In this document: piece by piece, positions 31,941 through 42,400 of the stretch
Position numbering within the stretch: the first letter of the stretch is position 1
Layout: each line of letters opens with the position of its first letter
Source: JAABPW01 sp038330175
GTDB taxonomy: Bacteria > Verrucomicrobiota > Kiritimatiellia > CAIKKV01 > CAITUY01
Reading direction: 5' to 3'
NCBI GenBank assembly: GCA_038330175.1
Contig: JBBQNS010000003.1
Span: 3,656 to 67,655, forward strand
Length of the DNA stretch: 64,000 bases
Notes under the pieces: generated by a model
Seen by the model: the letters and a program-made list of their open reading frames with translations, nothing else
The model's database searches: none
Told to the model about the DNA's origin: nothing
Translations under genes and position numbers: made by a program

Positions 31941-33440
31941 TTATCGCCGCGGAGGCGGACGTCGTCCAAAACGACCTTGCGGTCGGCCTTGAGGGCGGGG
32001 GCGTGAATATGATGAAGTTGAATGGCCCCCACCAACGCCCGGGGGAAGCACCAAAAGAGCCGGCTCAGGATTTTCGTAATCTAGCGCTTTACCGATATAT
32101 TTCTCAATTTCCGGCATTGAAAACGCTTCGTTTTCGCAAGCAAAGGTATAAGCAATACCGGCCTTACCCGCGCGCCCCGTCCGCCCAATCCGATGCACAT
32201 AATCCTCTGCATCCAACGGAATATCATAATTGATCACATGCGAAATATCATCGACATGAAGGCCACGCCCGGCCACATCGGTCGCCACCAGCACGCGGAT
32301 ACGGCCTTCCCGGAAATCTTCCAAGACCTTTACGCGCTTCTTCTGTGGGACAGCCCCGGAAAGCATTTCGGCGTTAATTCCGCATCGAGCCATATAACCC
32401 AAAACCCGCTCGGTTTCGTCACGTCGGTTACAAAACATCAAAACACGTTCCGGCTTATCACGCTGAAATAAATTATAGAAGAGCGCAAATTTCTTATCAG
32501 CGGGCACGGTGAACACCACCTGTCGGATATTATCAACTGTAACTTTTTCAGGCTCGATCTCTATGGCAACGGACTCATTTGTCCAGCGGGAGGCTAGACG
32601 CAAGATATCCTCCGTGAGCGTGGCACTAAACAGCAAGGTCTGGCGTTCTTCCTTACGGGGAGTCGAGTAAACGATCGTACGGACATCAGGAATGAACCCC
32701 ATATCCAACATTCGATCCGCTTCATCGATAACCAACACTTCTACATTCCTCAGGTCAAGCAGTCCTCCACGCCGGAAATCAAGCAAACGGCCAGGGGTCG
32801 CCACCATGATATCAGGGCTGACGGCCATCAACTGCCGCTGTTGCTTATCATAATCCATACCGCCATAGATGCCGAGAATGTTCAAGCCGCAATACTTGCC
32901 AATATCGCGAGCATCCTTTTCGATCTGGATAACGAGTTCCCGTGTCGGAGCCAGAATTAAAGCGCGGGGTGCCCCTATTTTCGTGGCTCGTTTTCTGGGA
33001 GTACGAATAAAATGGGTGAAAATGGCAATTAGGAAGGCTGCCGTCTTACCTGTCCCAGTCTGGGCTTTACCCGTGACATCCCGCCCTGCAAGTGACGGAG
33101 GAATGGACATGGCCTGAACGCCGGTACAGTACTTGAACCCAAGATCATCAACGGCGTGCATGATTTCTGGCGGTAAATCCAGATCATGAAACCGAGTTTT
33201 ACCCTCAATAGCAGGAATATCATAATCCGCTACAACCCATTTACGGGCAGGCACAGCAGCCGGCACCGCAGGACGTAATGGGGCTGGCTTTATGCCTGTA
33301 GTAGCCTTTTTAGGGGGGGAACTAGGGCGGGCCGCAGTAGAATTGACTACCGGTGCTTTCTTAATTACCCCTGAGACCTCAGGTTTGCGGCCCAAACGCT
33401 TGATGTGATGCTTTATCTTCTGAATTAATCGACGTACCAT
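31941..33440 (-). CDS. DEAD-box ATP-dependent RNA helicase (RhlE/RhlB-like)
   Basis: A 499-residue helicase. An N-terminal extension of about 80 residues rich in Lys/Pro/Ala precedes the core. Motifs are in order: Q-motif-like GFKYCTGVQ, AQTGTGKT (I), PTRELVIQ (Ia), TPGRLLD (Ib), DEAD (II), SAT (III), and HRIGRTGRAG (VI). The C-terminal tail is Arg/Pro/Gly-rich (RPRPQGRPQGRFGRRPPPRR), typical of RNA contact tails. It acts in RNA remodelling or degradation. It stands alone, with no nearby ribonuclease gene. Confidence 0.95.
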   Translation of the reverse strand: MVRRLIQKIKHHIKRLGRKPEVSGVIKKAPVVNSTAARPSSPPKKATTGIKPAPLRPAVPAAVPARKWVVADYDIPAIEGKTRFHDLDLPPEIMHAVDDLGFKYCTGVQAMSIPPSLAGRDVTGKAQTGTGKTAAFLIAIFTHFIRTPRKRATKIGAPRALILAPTRELVIQIEKDARDIGKYCGLNILGIYGGMDYDKQQRQLMAVSPDIMVATPGRLLDFRRGGLLDLRNVEVLVIDEADRMLDMGFIPDVRTIVYSTPRKEERQTLLFSATLTEDILRLASRWTNESVAIEIEPEKVTVDNIRQVVFTVPADKKFALFYNLFQRDKPERVLMFCNRRDETERVLGYMARCGINAEMLSGAVPQKKRVKVLEDFREGRIRVLVATDVAGRGLHVDDISHVINYDIPLDAEDYVHRIGRTGRAGKAGIAYTFACENEAFSMPEIEKYIGKALDYENPEPALLVLPPGVGGGHSTSSYSRPRPQGRPQGRFGRRPPPRR

Positions 33441-33502
33441 GGGGAAGAACTCTACGCCTTTGTGACATTCAATACAAGCTTGGCCTTTTTGATCAAACCG
33501 AT

Positions 33503-33829
33503 TTATCGGATCATGATCAGAAGCATTTTAAATTTTTCAACAGCCCGGACGGAATGGGGGATATTTGCGGGCATAATGAAGAGTTGTCCCGCTTTAACCA
33601 AATTCGGAGTGCCGCCCACAGTTACCTCAGCCAAGCCGTCAATTACCTGAACCGTCGCGTCAAATGGAGCGGTATGCTCACTGAGCCCCTGCCCCTTGTC
33701 GAAGGCAAACAAAGTTAACGTGCCGGTCTTTTTATCCAAAATAGTCTTACTGACGACCGCCCCAGCCGCATACTCCACGCCAGTTCCTAACTCGATCGCC
33801 TTGCCTTTGTATTGGTCATGCTCGCTCAT
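33503..33829 (-). CDS. Small cupin-domain protein
   Basis: A 108-residue single-domain cupin: GQGLSEHTAPFDATVQVIDGLAEVTVGG (motif 1, with His) and LFIMPANIPHSVRAVE (motif 2, with PxxIPH). It lacks the second His of motif 1, so metal binding may be partial. Proteins of this size often sense or bind small molecules. It is 39 bases downstream of the ferredoxin-like gene and is probably in the same transcript, which carries an FNR-type box. Confidence 0.85.
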   Translation of the reverse strand: MSEHDQYKGKAIELGTGVEYAAGAVVSKTILDKKTGTLTLFAFDKGQGLSEHTAPFDATVQVIDGLAEVTVGGTPNLVKAGQLFIMPANIPHSVRAVEKFKMLLIMIR

Positions 33830-33868
33830 AATAAATAGTCCTTTCTCTAGTTCCTAGTTGCCTGAATC

Positions 33869-34726
33869 TCAAACCTGAAGCCATTCATTTTTCAAAATTT
33901 CACCCTGAAGCCCCACGACAATACATTTAAGGGGTACTATCCGCTTTGCTTGCTTTACCGCTGCCTGCACCAACCTGAGCAATCCGGAACAGCACGGCAC
34001 CTGCATGATCATCACCGTCAAAGAATTGATCTTAGCCTCATCAATGAGCGCCACCACTTTTGAAGAATAAATTTCCTGCTCCGTGTCCAGCTTCGGGCAG
34101 GCTATAGCTAAAACTTTTCCTTTGAGATAATCCTTATGGAAATCACCCAAAGCAAAAGCGGTGCAATCTGCGGCTAATAAGAAATCTGCTCCCTGGAAAT
34201 GTGAGGCCGAAGGCGAAATGAGATGAAGTTGAACCGGCCAATGCGACAATTGAGACGGCCGCACTCCTACGGCAGGTGCCTCATGGGTGTCCTGCCGTTC
34301 AAGCGACGAAGCACGCGAGCCTGGGCACCCGTCCTGCCCTGCTGTTTCGCCCGAGCGTAAAGGAGTCTCGTCAGCCAAGGGGACGGGCAGTCCTTTTTGA
34401 TTCAACACGTGAAGAGCCTGCTTGAGAAACTCATCCTGATGATGATCCTTTAAATGCTTCAGATGAGCTTTGATGGTAGCCGCCCCCTGCAGGATGATGT
34501 TTTCCATAACTTTTGCTTCATCGTAAGGCTCAGCCTCCCGTTCCTCAATGGTAATGGCGCCCTCAGGACAATGGCCAAGACAGGCCCCGAGCCCGTCACA
34601 TGACAAATCACTAACTAAGCGGGCTTTCCCGTCCAATATTTGTATGGCGCCCTCAGGACAGTTCGGGAGGCAAAGTCCACACCCCGTACATTTGTTATCG
34701 TCGATTTTTATAATTTTTCGTTTCAT
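33869..34726 (-). CDS. 2x(4Fe-4S) ferredoxin-like protein with C-terminal domain
   Basis: A 285-residue protein: two 4Fe-4S motifs (CTGCGLCLPNCPEG and CDGLGACLGHCPEG) in the first 65 residues, a middle linker of low complexity, and a C-terminal domain of about 110 residues (GADFLLAADCTAFAL, LAIACPKLD, MQVPCCSGLLRLVQAA) that occurs in anaerobic iron-sulfur proteins of unknown function. Start 34726 has GGAAG upstream; an earlier in-frame start at 34747 is not needed. The FNR-type dyad upstream indicates control by oxygen status; the family and the two clusters fit this. Confidence 0.85.
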   Translation of the reverse strand: MKRKIIKIDDNKCTGCGLCLPNCPEGAIQILDGKARLVSDLSCDGLGACLGHCPEGAITIEEREAEPYDEAKVMENIILQGAATIKAHLKHLKDHHQDEFLKQALHVLNQKGLPVPLADETPLRSGETAGQDGCPGSRASSLERQDTHEAPAVGVRPSQLSHWPVQLHLISPSASHFQGADFLLAADCTAFALGDFHKDYLKGKVLAIACPKLDTEQEIYSSKVVALIDEAKINSLTVMIMQVPCCSGLLRLVQAAVKQAKRIVPLKCIVVGLQGEILKNEWLQV

Positions 34727-34785
34727 TTGGCTTCCACCTTTCCTCACTATCTAGCTTCACGATAACCTATCAGAAAATATTAACA

Positions 34786-34799
34786 TTGATTCAAATCAA
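34786..34799. promoter_or_regulatory. FNR/CRP-type binding site
   Basis: TTGATTCAAATCAA, a perfect match to TTGAT-N4-ATCAA. The centre (34792.5) is 66 bases from the ferredoxin start. On the minus strand a TTATCG -10-like box at 34765-34760 would place the transcription start near 34752, so the dyad would sit at about -41, the usual activating position. Confidence 0.65.
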
Positions 34800-34817
34800 G
34801 AGAAGGAATTTAAACTC

Positions 34818-34837
34818 TGGCGTCCCACAGGACGCCA
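34818..34837. repeat. Short perfect hairpin
   Basis: 8-base stem (34818-34825 with 34830-34837), 4-base loop, in the gap between the divergent ferredoxin and adenosyltransferase genes. No T-run; probably a small dispersed palindrome. Confidence 0.5.
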
Positions 34838-34950
34838 AGGATTTTGCCAATCCGGACATGCTTTAGCTTTTATTCGAACCAAGATGTACCGAAATGCGAA
34901 TTACTGCTTTGAACTTGCGTCAGCCCGCTGGGTCATATAGAAGCAGTGAC

Positions 34951-35466
34951 ATGAAAGGTTATATTCAAGTTTACACGGGGGACGGCAAATGCAAAACCAC
35001 GGCGGCCCTCGGCCTTATTATGCGCGCCGTTGGAGCCGGCCTGCGTGTTTACATCGGCCAATTCATTAAAGGCCGTGATTACAGTGAGATACGGATTCTA
35101 AAAGCCCGCTTTCCGGAAGTCACGGTTGTCCAGTTTGGTGATGGCCGTTTTATCCAAGGCAAACCCGTACAATCTGCAATCTCGGCAGCAACACGAGGCC
35201 TGGAAAACCTAAAGCAAGCCATGCACAGCGGACTCTACGACGTTGTCATTGGAGATGAAGCGAATACGGCTGTAGTTGCCGGGCTATTTACGGAGGCTGA
35301 CTTGCTAGCCCTCTGTGAAAGCAAGCCCGATTGTGTCGAACTGGTTTTGACCGGTCGGGGGGCGGGCAAAGATTTGCAAAACCGCGCTGACCTGGTTACA
35401 GAAATGAAATGCGTCAAACACTATTACGATGCGGGTGTAAAAGGACGCGTCGGCATCGAGTCCTGA
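34951..35466 (+). CDS. Cob(I)alamin adenosyltransferase (CobA/CobO type)
   Basis: A 171-residue P-loop enzyme that transfers the adenosyl group from ATP to cob(I)alamin. The Walker A loop is GDGKCKTTAA (Cys where the family usually has Gly), followed by GLIMRAVGAGLRVYIGQFIKG, then VVIGDEAN and LVLTGRGAG. It is short of the usual 195 residues, mainly at the ends. The adjacent ferredoxin gene may supply electrons, but no other corrinoid gene is nearby. Start at ATG 34951 rather than 34894, because the domain begins there. Confidence 0.9.
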   Translation: MKGYIQVYTGDGKCKTTAALGLIMRAVGAGLRVYIGQFIKGRDYSEIRILKARFPEVTVVQFGDGRFIQGKPVQSAISAATRGLENLKQAMHSGLYDVVIGDEANTAVVAGLFTEADLLALCESKPDCVELVLTGRGAGKDLQNRADLVTEMKCVKHYYDAGVKGRVGIES

Positions 35467-35497
35467 TGGAACTACCTACTTCGAAAGACACCCCCCT

Positions 35498-37180
35498 ATG
35501 AGTGATAAAGATACCATCAAACTAAAATTCGACTACGGCGCTACATTGGAATGTTCACCCCGAACCGCACTGAAAGACGTCCTGCCCAGTCCCCTGTCTC
35601 CCAATGGCCTCGCCTACATTGCCGCCCTAGTTAATAACGACACGACGTCCCTCAGCTACCCTGTCGAAATGGATAGCGACATCAAACTCCTCACAATGAT
35701 CGATCCACAGGGATGGCACGTATATCAAAGATCCATCGCTTTTCTGCTCGCCAAGACCGTAAAAGAGCTTTTCCCTCTAGCAGCATTCTCGGTTGATTAC
35801 GCGGTTGGAGAAGGTCTTTTCTGCAACTTCGAACCTAAAGCGGGTGAACGTAATGGCGGCATAACACAGGAGCAGGTCAGCGCCATCCGGGACCATCTCA
35901 GAATGCTAGTAGATAAGAATATCCCGATAGAAAGAAAGAAGATTTCATTCGAAGATGCATCACGCCGGCTAATTGAAGCCCAACAACCCGACAAACTGAA
36001 CCTGCTTCGCTTCAGAAACCCGCCTCGAATTGTCATTCATGTTTGCGAGGGGTTCTATGACTTGGCACAGGGAGTTCTGGTCCCCGATACGGGAGCTTTG
36101 CAACTGTTCGAACTTATTCATTATTCGCCTGGTTTCATTCTCCAGCTCCCTGAGGCCGGAAATGGTAAACAAATCGCCCCTTTCCGGGAGTTGCCCCATC
36201 TCTCAAGTATTTTCCGTGAGCGAAAAGGATGGATTCGGACGATGGGAGTAGGAACCGTCGGACGACTTAATGAAATTATAGTGAATGGGGACATCAGTGA
36301 CTTCATTAAGGTGGCCGAAGCCTTGCACGAAAAGAATGTGGCCCGGATAGCGGATGAAATTTTGCGTCGTCGAGGAACCGTTAGGATCATTCTAGTTGCA
36401 GGCCCCTCATCGTCAGGTAAAACTACTTTTGCCAAAAGGCTGGCAATCCAGTTGCGCGTTAACTGTTTCCGGATTTCAACCATCTCATTGGATAACTACT
36501 TTCATGAACATGCCCAAACCCCCCGCGATGAAAACGGCAATCCGGACTTCGAGCACATCAATGCTCTGGATCTAGAGCTTTTCAACCGGGATATGGCCCA
36601 AATTGTCAAAGGCGAGGAAGTAGAACTGCCGGAGTTTAATTTTGAAACTAAACGGCGCGAGTACAACGGTAAAAGAATTAAACTCGAAAAAGACGATATC
36701 CTGATCATCGAAGGCATTCATGGCCTCAACCCGATACTAACCGAGATGGTTCCCGAATCCGCCAAGTTTAGAATTTACGTTAGTGCGTTAACGCAACTCA
36801 GCCTTGATGCCAATAATCGAATCTCCACAACCGACAACCGCTTAATCCGCCGCATGGTGAGAGATCACAAATACCGGGCTCACTCCGCCCTCACAACCCT
36901 CCGCATGTGGGACTCCGTTCGCAAGGGCGAAAAACAATGGATATTCCCCTATCAAGAAAATGCCGATGCGACCTTCAACTCCGCACTCGACTATGAACTG
37001 GCGGTTCTCAAACCCATCGCTGAGCCCCTTTTAATGGAAGTTAAACCGTTTGACCCTGAATATGCAGAGGCCCGGCGGCTTACCGCCTTCCTTATCAATT
37101 TTATTGGCGTTTCGGATCGCGAAGTGCCCAATACCTCAATGCTTCGCGAGTACATCGGGCGCAGTGCATTCAAATACTAA
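35498..37180 (+). CDS. Nucleoside kinase: TGS/ThrRS-like N-terminus with uridine-kinase domain
   Basis: A 560-residue protein. The first 250 residues resemble the TGS and second (SAD-like) domains of threonyl-tRNA synthetase; from about 295 there is a uridine kinase/phosphoribulokinase-type P-loop domain (GPSSSGKTTFAKRLAIQ), with ISLDNYFHEHAQTPRDENGNPDFEH and LIIEGIHGLNP. This fusion is a known family in anaerobes. It would phosphorylate uridine or cytidine; no tRNA activity is expected. It is 31 bases downstream of the adenosyltransferase gene. Confidence 0.9.
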   Translation: MSDKDTIKLKFDYGATLECSPRTALKDVLPSPLSPNGLAYIAALVNNDTTSLSYPVEMDSDIKLLTMIDPQGWHVYQRSIAFLLAKTVKELFPLAAFSVDYAVGEGLFCNFEPKAGERNGGITQEQVSAIRDHLRMLVDKNIPIERKKISFEDASRRLIEAQQPDKLNLLRFRNPPRIVIHVCEGFYDLAQGVLVPDTGALQLFELIHYSPGFILQLPEAGNGKQIAPFRELPHLSSIFRERKGWIRTMGVGTVGRLNEIIVNGDISDFIKVAEALHEKNVARIADEILRRRGTVRIILVAGPSSSGKTTFAKRLAIQLRVNCFRISTISLDNYFHEHAQTPRDENGNPDFEHINALDLELFNRDMAQIVKGEEVELPEFNFETKRREYNGKRIKLEKDDILIIEGIHGLNPILTEMVPESAKFRIYVSALTQLSLDANNRISTTDNRLIRRMVRDHKYRAHSALTTLRMWDSVRKGEKQWIFPYQENADATFNSALDYELAVLKPIAEPLLMEVKPFDPEYAEARRLTAFLINFIGVSDREVPNTSMLREYIGRSAFKY

Positions 37181-37274
37181 CGCACCGGCTCCCTTCCGCA
37201 AAACCAACTACTAAAAACTATTTTAAATTAAATATAGTATTGATTGTTAGTTAAACATCCGGCAATCATACTGC

Positions 37275-38732
37275 ATGTCATCGCACTACAGTTTTGATTT
37301 TACAAGAAGTTGCCAGTATCAGGCTCTAACACTTCCGGCCTCCTCCTGCGTAAGAGACGGCTCCTTACCAGTATCTTTTCCCTGGTCGGAACGGCATCTT
37401 CGATGCGTGTGGGCCGACAATTCGCTCCGCCCCCCCGCTTTAACGAGCATGGATGGGCGTGCCATTACCGTGCTCAATCCAGGACGGTGGAATCTGGAGG
37501 CCGGACCAGATTTTCTTGATGCCATTCTTAATATCGGGCCAGATCAATGCACGCTCCGGGGCGACATTGAACTTCACATTCGCCCATTAGACTGGCGTTA
37601 CCATAAACATGCAATGGACGTGCGTTACAAAAACGTTATTGCTCACGTGACCTATTTTGAAGGCATGCTCGCTGCCACGGATATGCCCGCCTCCGTTCTT
37701 CAAATACCATTACGCACCGCCCTCCATTCGACACCCTCTTTCTCTTTTGAGGGTCTTGATTTATTGGCCTATCCCTTTGCATCCCTTGCACCGCTGCCGC
37801 CCTGCGCAGAAATCCTGAAAGGCTGGAAGCCTGAGCAACGCGAATCTTTGCTTGATTCTGCCGGCGAGGAACGTTTAAGAATTAAAACGGCACGAATGGA
37901 AAAGAACATCGCAGAGAAGGGAAAGGAACAAACTCTCTACGAAGAGTTTATGGGAGCATTGGGCTATAAACATAACCGATTACCCTTTCTTCGACTTGCC
38001 CAAATCATTCCTCTGGAGCGCTTGAGGCAGGATACGAACAACTCTCCGCTGCATGCCTATGCCTTATTTATGGGGATAGGCGGATTATTACCGCTTAAAA
38101 CAAATCCATTATGGGATCCTGAAACAAAGGCCTTTATTCGGGTATTGTGGGACTTCTGGTGGAAACATCAGGCCGAGTGGCATGATCAAGTGTTGAGCCG
38201 TGAGGTCTGGACGCTCTCTGGTTTGCGCCCCGCGAACAACCCCCTTCGCCGCCTCATGGCCGCAGCGCAACTTTTTACGCACCAGCCCGGTTATGCCGAC
38301 TTATTTGTGCCCGATAAAGCAACACCGCCAGAAGCGTTATGCCGGTCCTGGCTATCCCACATTCAACTACAGGGCGAGGAGAACTATTGGACTTGGCGGG
38401 GTAGCTTTTCACGACCTCGGCATTCCCACCCGGAAACCCTCGTCGGGCCAGGACGGGCAGCGACTCTTTTCAACAACGTCTTAATCCCTTGGTGGGCTGC
38501 CACACAAGCTATTCAAATCAACTCGACCCTGCTCAACACACTCCCCCCGGAGGATCCCAACCGATACGTGAAGCACACGGCCCACGCCCTCTTCGGACAT
38601 GATCACTCTCCTGCACTTTATAATTCAGGATTACGACAACAAGGCCTTCTCCAAATTTTCCATGATTTTTGCTTAAGCAGCAGAAATGGGTGTTCAGGCT
38701 GCCAACTCCCCACCGCGCTAATGAGCAAGTGA
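37275..38732 (+). CDS. DUF2851 family protein
   Basis: A 485-residue cytoplasmic protein. The segment VLNPGRWNLEAGPDFLDAI, then RGDIELHIRPLDWRYHKHAMDVRYKNVIAHV, is the hallmark of DUF2851, a family found mainly in Bacteroidota and PVC bacteria; its function is unknown. A Cys-rich end (CLSSRNGCSGCQLP) is present. The gene begins 94 bases after the nucleoside kinase and ends 36 bases from the convergent protease gene. Confidence 0.85.
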   Translation: MSSHYSFDFTRSCQYQALTLPASSCVRDGSLPVSFPWSERHLRCVWADNSLRPPALTSMDGRAITVLNPGRWNLEAGPDFLDAILNIGPDQCTLRGDIELHIRPLDWRYHKHAMDVRYKNVIAHVTYFEGMLAATDMPASVLQIPLRTALHSTPSFSFEGLDLLAYPFASLAPLPPCAEILKGWKPEQRESLLDSAGEERLRIKTARMEKNIAEKGKEQTLYEEFMGALGYKHNRLPFLRLAQIIPLERLRQDTNNSPLHAYALFMGIGGLLPLKTNPLWDPETKAFIRVLWDFWWKHQAEWHDQVLSREVWTLSGLRPANNPLRRLMAAAQLFTHQPGYADLFVPDKATPPEALCRSWLSHIQLQGEENYWTWRGSFSRPRHSHPETLVGPGRAATLFNNVLIPWWAATQAIQINSTLLNTLPPEDPNRYVKHTAHALFGHDHSPALYNSGLRQQGLLQIFHDFCLSSRNGCSGCQLPTALMSK

Positions 38733-38768
38733 AAACTAGTGCAAGATTGCTTCAGCAGCGGAAAAGGA

Positions 38769-39467
38769 TCACCAGAACTGGTATGATCCCGTAGCAAGGA
38801 CATATAATCCCAGAAGAAAATTAGTGGTCACATGCGCCGAGGCAACGCCCGCGATATCGCCATTGCGACGATAGAGCCAACCATAGGCCAGCCCAGCCAT
38901 CACTCCAACCAGCCAACGGCTATGTTCGAACCCAAACAATAATGCTGATAGAAAAACAAGTGCCCAGCCCACTTTTTTAGCATCGACTTCCCAAAAGTCG
39001 ATTTTCACCAACCAACGCATTAAAAAGCCGCGCCAGAAAAATTCCTCAATAACAGCAATCACAAATGCTGACGAACTGAATTTAACCAGTGAAAGGAGCC
39101 AGCCACAATGCTCGGGGGCATATAAATATCCGTTTCCCGCCGAACTGCCACGAATGAAGTATCGCACATAGAACTCATTCACCCCTTTGAACTGAAGAAT
39201 CCATTGAGTTTCAGGCAAAATCCAGAATCCAGCGACTCCAAACCCGACAGCTAAACTCAGGGGAAACGAACGAAGATTTGGAATTGAATAATACTGCCAC
39301 GGTTTTAACGCAAGGAGTGCTACCAAACTCGCGCCTCCCTGAAGTGCATATCGAAGAGCCGTATTACTCATCGGTATACTCATAATCCCGATCCATATTA
39401 AAAACGGAATGATGTGACGGGCGATCGCCCATTTCGCATCCTTTTGATTGCTCAGCAGGGTACTCAT
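38769..39467 (-). CDS. CPBP-family intramembrane protease (exosortase-associated type)
   Basis: A 232-residue membrane protein with about seven TM helices. Motifs of the CPBP/Abi family: EEFFWRG (EExxxR), FGFEH (FxxxH) and HVTTN (HxxxN). Proteins of this length are often called CAAX-prenyl-protease-related and occur with exosortases, but no exosortase gene is in the window. It overlaps the long fusion gene by 4 bases, so both belong to one transcript and possibly to cell-envelope sugar or protein processing. Confidence 0.85.
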   Translation of the reverse strand: MSTLLSNQKDAKWAIARHIIPFLIWIGIMSIPMSNTALRYALQGGASLVALLALKPWQYYSIPNLRSFPLSLAVGFGVAGFWILPETQWILQFKGVNEFYVRYFIRGSSAGNGYLYAPEHCGWLLSLVKFSSSAFVIAVIEEFFWRGFLMRWLVKIDFWEVDAKKVGWALVFLSALLFGFEHSRWLVGVMAGLAYGWLYRRNGDIAGVASAHVTTNFLLGLYVLATGSYQFW

Positions 39468-42400
39468 TGTTTGTTACGGAATGATGACGAGCTCACCGTA
39501 CGACACGCCTGAAGAACTTCGCCTACCCCAATCTGCGCCATGCAAGCAATCGTCCGGCAATATTTGTGGTAACCAAAAATAAAACAGGGGGCACATGCGA
39601 GCGCTTTCCGGACTACAGCAACCCGGTCACTTTCCCGACACCATTTTTTAGCGTCACTGGGACCGAACATTACCACCGAAGGCACGTCAAACGCAGACGC
39701 AAGATGAGCAAGGCCGGAGTCCCCACCCACAAATAGAGCCGCTTGAGAAAGAAGGATCGCTGTCTGGAAAATGGTTAAGCGGCCAGCTAACACAACAACT
39801 TTGTCTTGCAACCCGCATTGTTCCGCAATTTTGTTGGCTAGGCGCTCCTCTCCACGGCCACCCACAAGCCCTATTACATTTTCAGGGTTCTTGCACAGCC
39901 CCTGCACTAAACCCACGAAGTTTGGGAGAGCCCAAGTTTTGTGCCGTATGGAGGCCCCTACATGAACAAGGATCAACCGCTTGGAACTTATCTTTAATTT
40001 CATATGCCATTCTTCGAAATCATCGGGCAAATTACCCACTGGGCGCACTAGGCAACCAGCGGCCTGCGCCGAACAGGAAATACCGAATGGTTCCAACAAC
40101 TTCATGAATTCACCCGCCTCGTATCCCTCCAAATCATAGGTAATGAGGTGGGTATATAGAGGGTTCCGCCCGGGATTGATTTTGTAACCGATCCTGATTG
40201 AGGCTCGACTCAAAAGCGCCATAACAGCTGAAAAAAAATGGAACTGTTCGGAATCAATCGCCACGTCATGGCCACCCGCCCCTAAACGCCATAGCAGACG
40301 GAAAGGGTTAGCATCATAAGTGAACACATTTACTGGGAATGCGGCAAGCTTGAGAATAGCCTCATTGCGCCGCTCACATATAAGATCAATCACGGCATGG
40401 GGATAGTGCTCGTGAAGCGCTTTTAGCATGGGTTGCAGCAGAATCATATCGCCCAATCCGCCCGGGCGAATTACCAATATCCGCCTGATATCTTCTGGTC
40501 GAAACTCACTAAATGCGGACTCGCGATGGAATAAATATAAAAGATGACCACCAACCCAGCACAGGAGCATTCCTAGCGTCGCGTCCAAAATCTTTAAGAG
40601 GCGGACACTCATATCAGAAAAATTCCTTTTTTTTCTTTTCCACAGTATCAATACGCCAAAAACACAGCATCCCAGCGTGGTGATCACATATCCTACGACA
40701 TCACTCCAGGTTGTTCCATAATAGAGTTCCACCTCTGACCGCTCGGGGAAAACACACATAAATCCCGGTGAAATACAATACACTTGCCTGGCCCCGCGAA
40801 CTTTCCAATTCGGAAACCAGGTCATTTTGATGATGTGGGGAAGGCCCAATGCCGTTGTACGGAATTGTATCCGACTGTCGGACACAAATTCGTCACTAAT
40901 GCATTGCGTGCCAGCTTGGGGCAAAAGCCGCCCCGCCAAGCTAGCCCCCACAGAGTTAGTGTGGCGCATCTCTTCCAGCACCTTCAACGCCCAGCCCTCT
41001 TTGAAAGTGGCAAGTTCTGGATGATCGATTGTCATTCCTGGCATTTTCCAAAGCAAGAATTGGTCAAGCGCCTGCGGGGTATATAGCCATTCCAAAGAAC
41101 ATTCTTTCCATCTGGAGGTCTCCACCACGCCGGGGAGACGGGGCGGGATAAACACATAACGTCCTTCATGGCTCATCAACTCATAGAGCGTCCACTCATC
41201 TTCGCGTCCAATGAAACGCCATTCCTTCATGGACTGCAGGGCCTGCTTGGCGATAGAACTGCGGGCAATAAACTGTTTCACATTGAATAATTCCAAATGT
41301 TTGGTCGCCCGCGAAAAGTCAAAGGTTGTCGGCGTAACAATAGGGGGAAATCCTGCACACGACGGCGACGTTTCCCCCTGTACATAATAGGCATACATGG
41401 ACCCTAGGGCAGAATTAACCAATCCCCCCTCCAAGATCGGCTTACCGATTAAATAGGGGACAAGCTCAAAAACACGACTCGAGCCTAATTGATTATTCTC
41501 CTCGCAAAGATCGTTGGCCAGGCGTCCGGGAGACCCTTTCAGAAGCGGCATCCATTTTTTAAACACCGAGGCAGAGGGTTTGGATTCCAACCCTGAAAAA
41601 TTCCATTTCGCCCAGGACTGGGTTAACCCCGGACCGTATAACCCTCCCACCGAATCACTCATCGCAACGGCAATCAGAATCGCCGGGACCAGAAGTCCTA
41701 CTACCACACGCCACCTTATGATCTTTTCAAATAAAATTCCGCCCCCCACTGCGGCAAGCGCCATCAGGGCAAAGAATATAAAGGGCCACAGACGCACATT
41801 GACAAATACGGGAGAAAGACAATATCCGAACTCAAATAACCCCACACTCACCACGCCCATCCAGGCAAAAAGCCACACCACCGGCAAAGGGCGGCGGATC
41901 CCCACAACCAGCGCTACTCCGGCAAAGACCAACGCTCCCGTTGCATAGGCCGGAAATGATCGGACTAATGACAGATCCCAATTCGCGCCAAAGTCCATAC
42001 TGAACTTCGATTTGGCAATGAGAGGAATGAGCCACCATCCCATGATCATCACCGCCAGGGCAAATTCACCGCCCACGACCAAGGCGCCACGACCAAGCCT
42101 AGTTAAACGCCTGCCCTGCACGCCTGCATTCAAAACCATCACTATGGGCAACACTGCCAACGAGACAAACATGATCACAGAGGTAAAGAAATGGGACGCC
42201 AACACCAGCACAAATAACACAATAGTTCGACCCCTGATTTTTTCCTCTGAGATGTCACGCATCCCCAGCGCCAGTGCAGGCAGCATCAGGGCAAAACTCC
42301 AGCTATTGGCAATCATCCCCGCCAGAGTGCTGGCGGTGTTGACGCCCCACATGGTGTGCGACTGGACAAACAGAAAAGGAACCATGGCCACTGCCAGCAA

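Noticed and set aside
31721..32035. A 104-codon minus-strand frame overlapping the end of the helicase gene
   Set aside because: Overlaps the conserved helicase C-terminal coding sequence, has no ribosome site, and gives no recognisable protein.
37248..37276. TTGTTA-17-CATACT promoter before the DUF2851 gene
   Set aside because: The -10 box would end only two bases before the ATG, so transcription would begin inside the gene.
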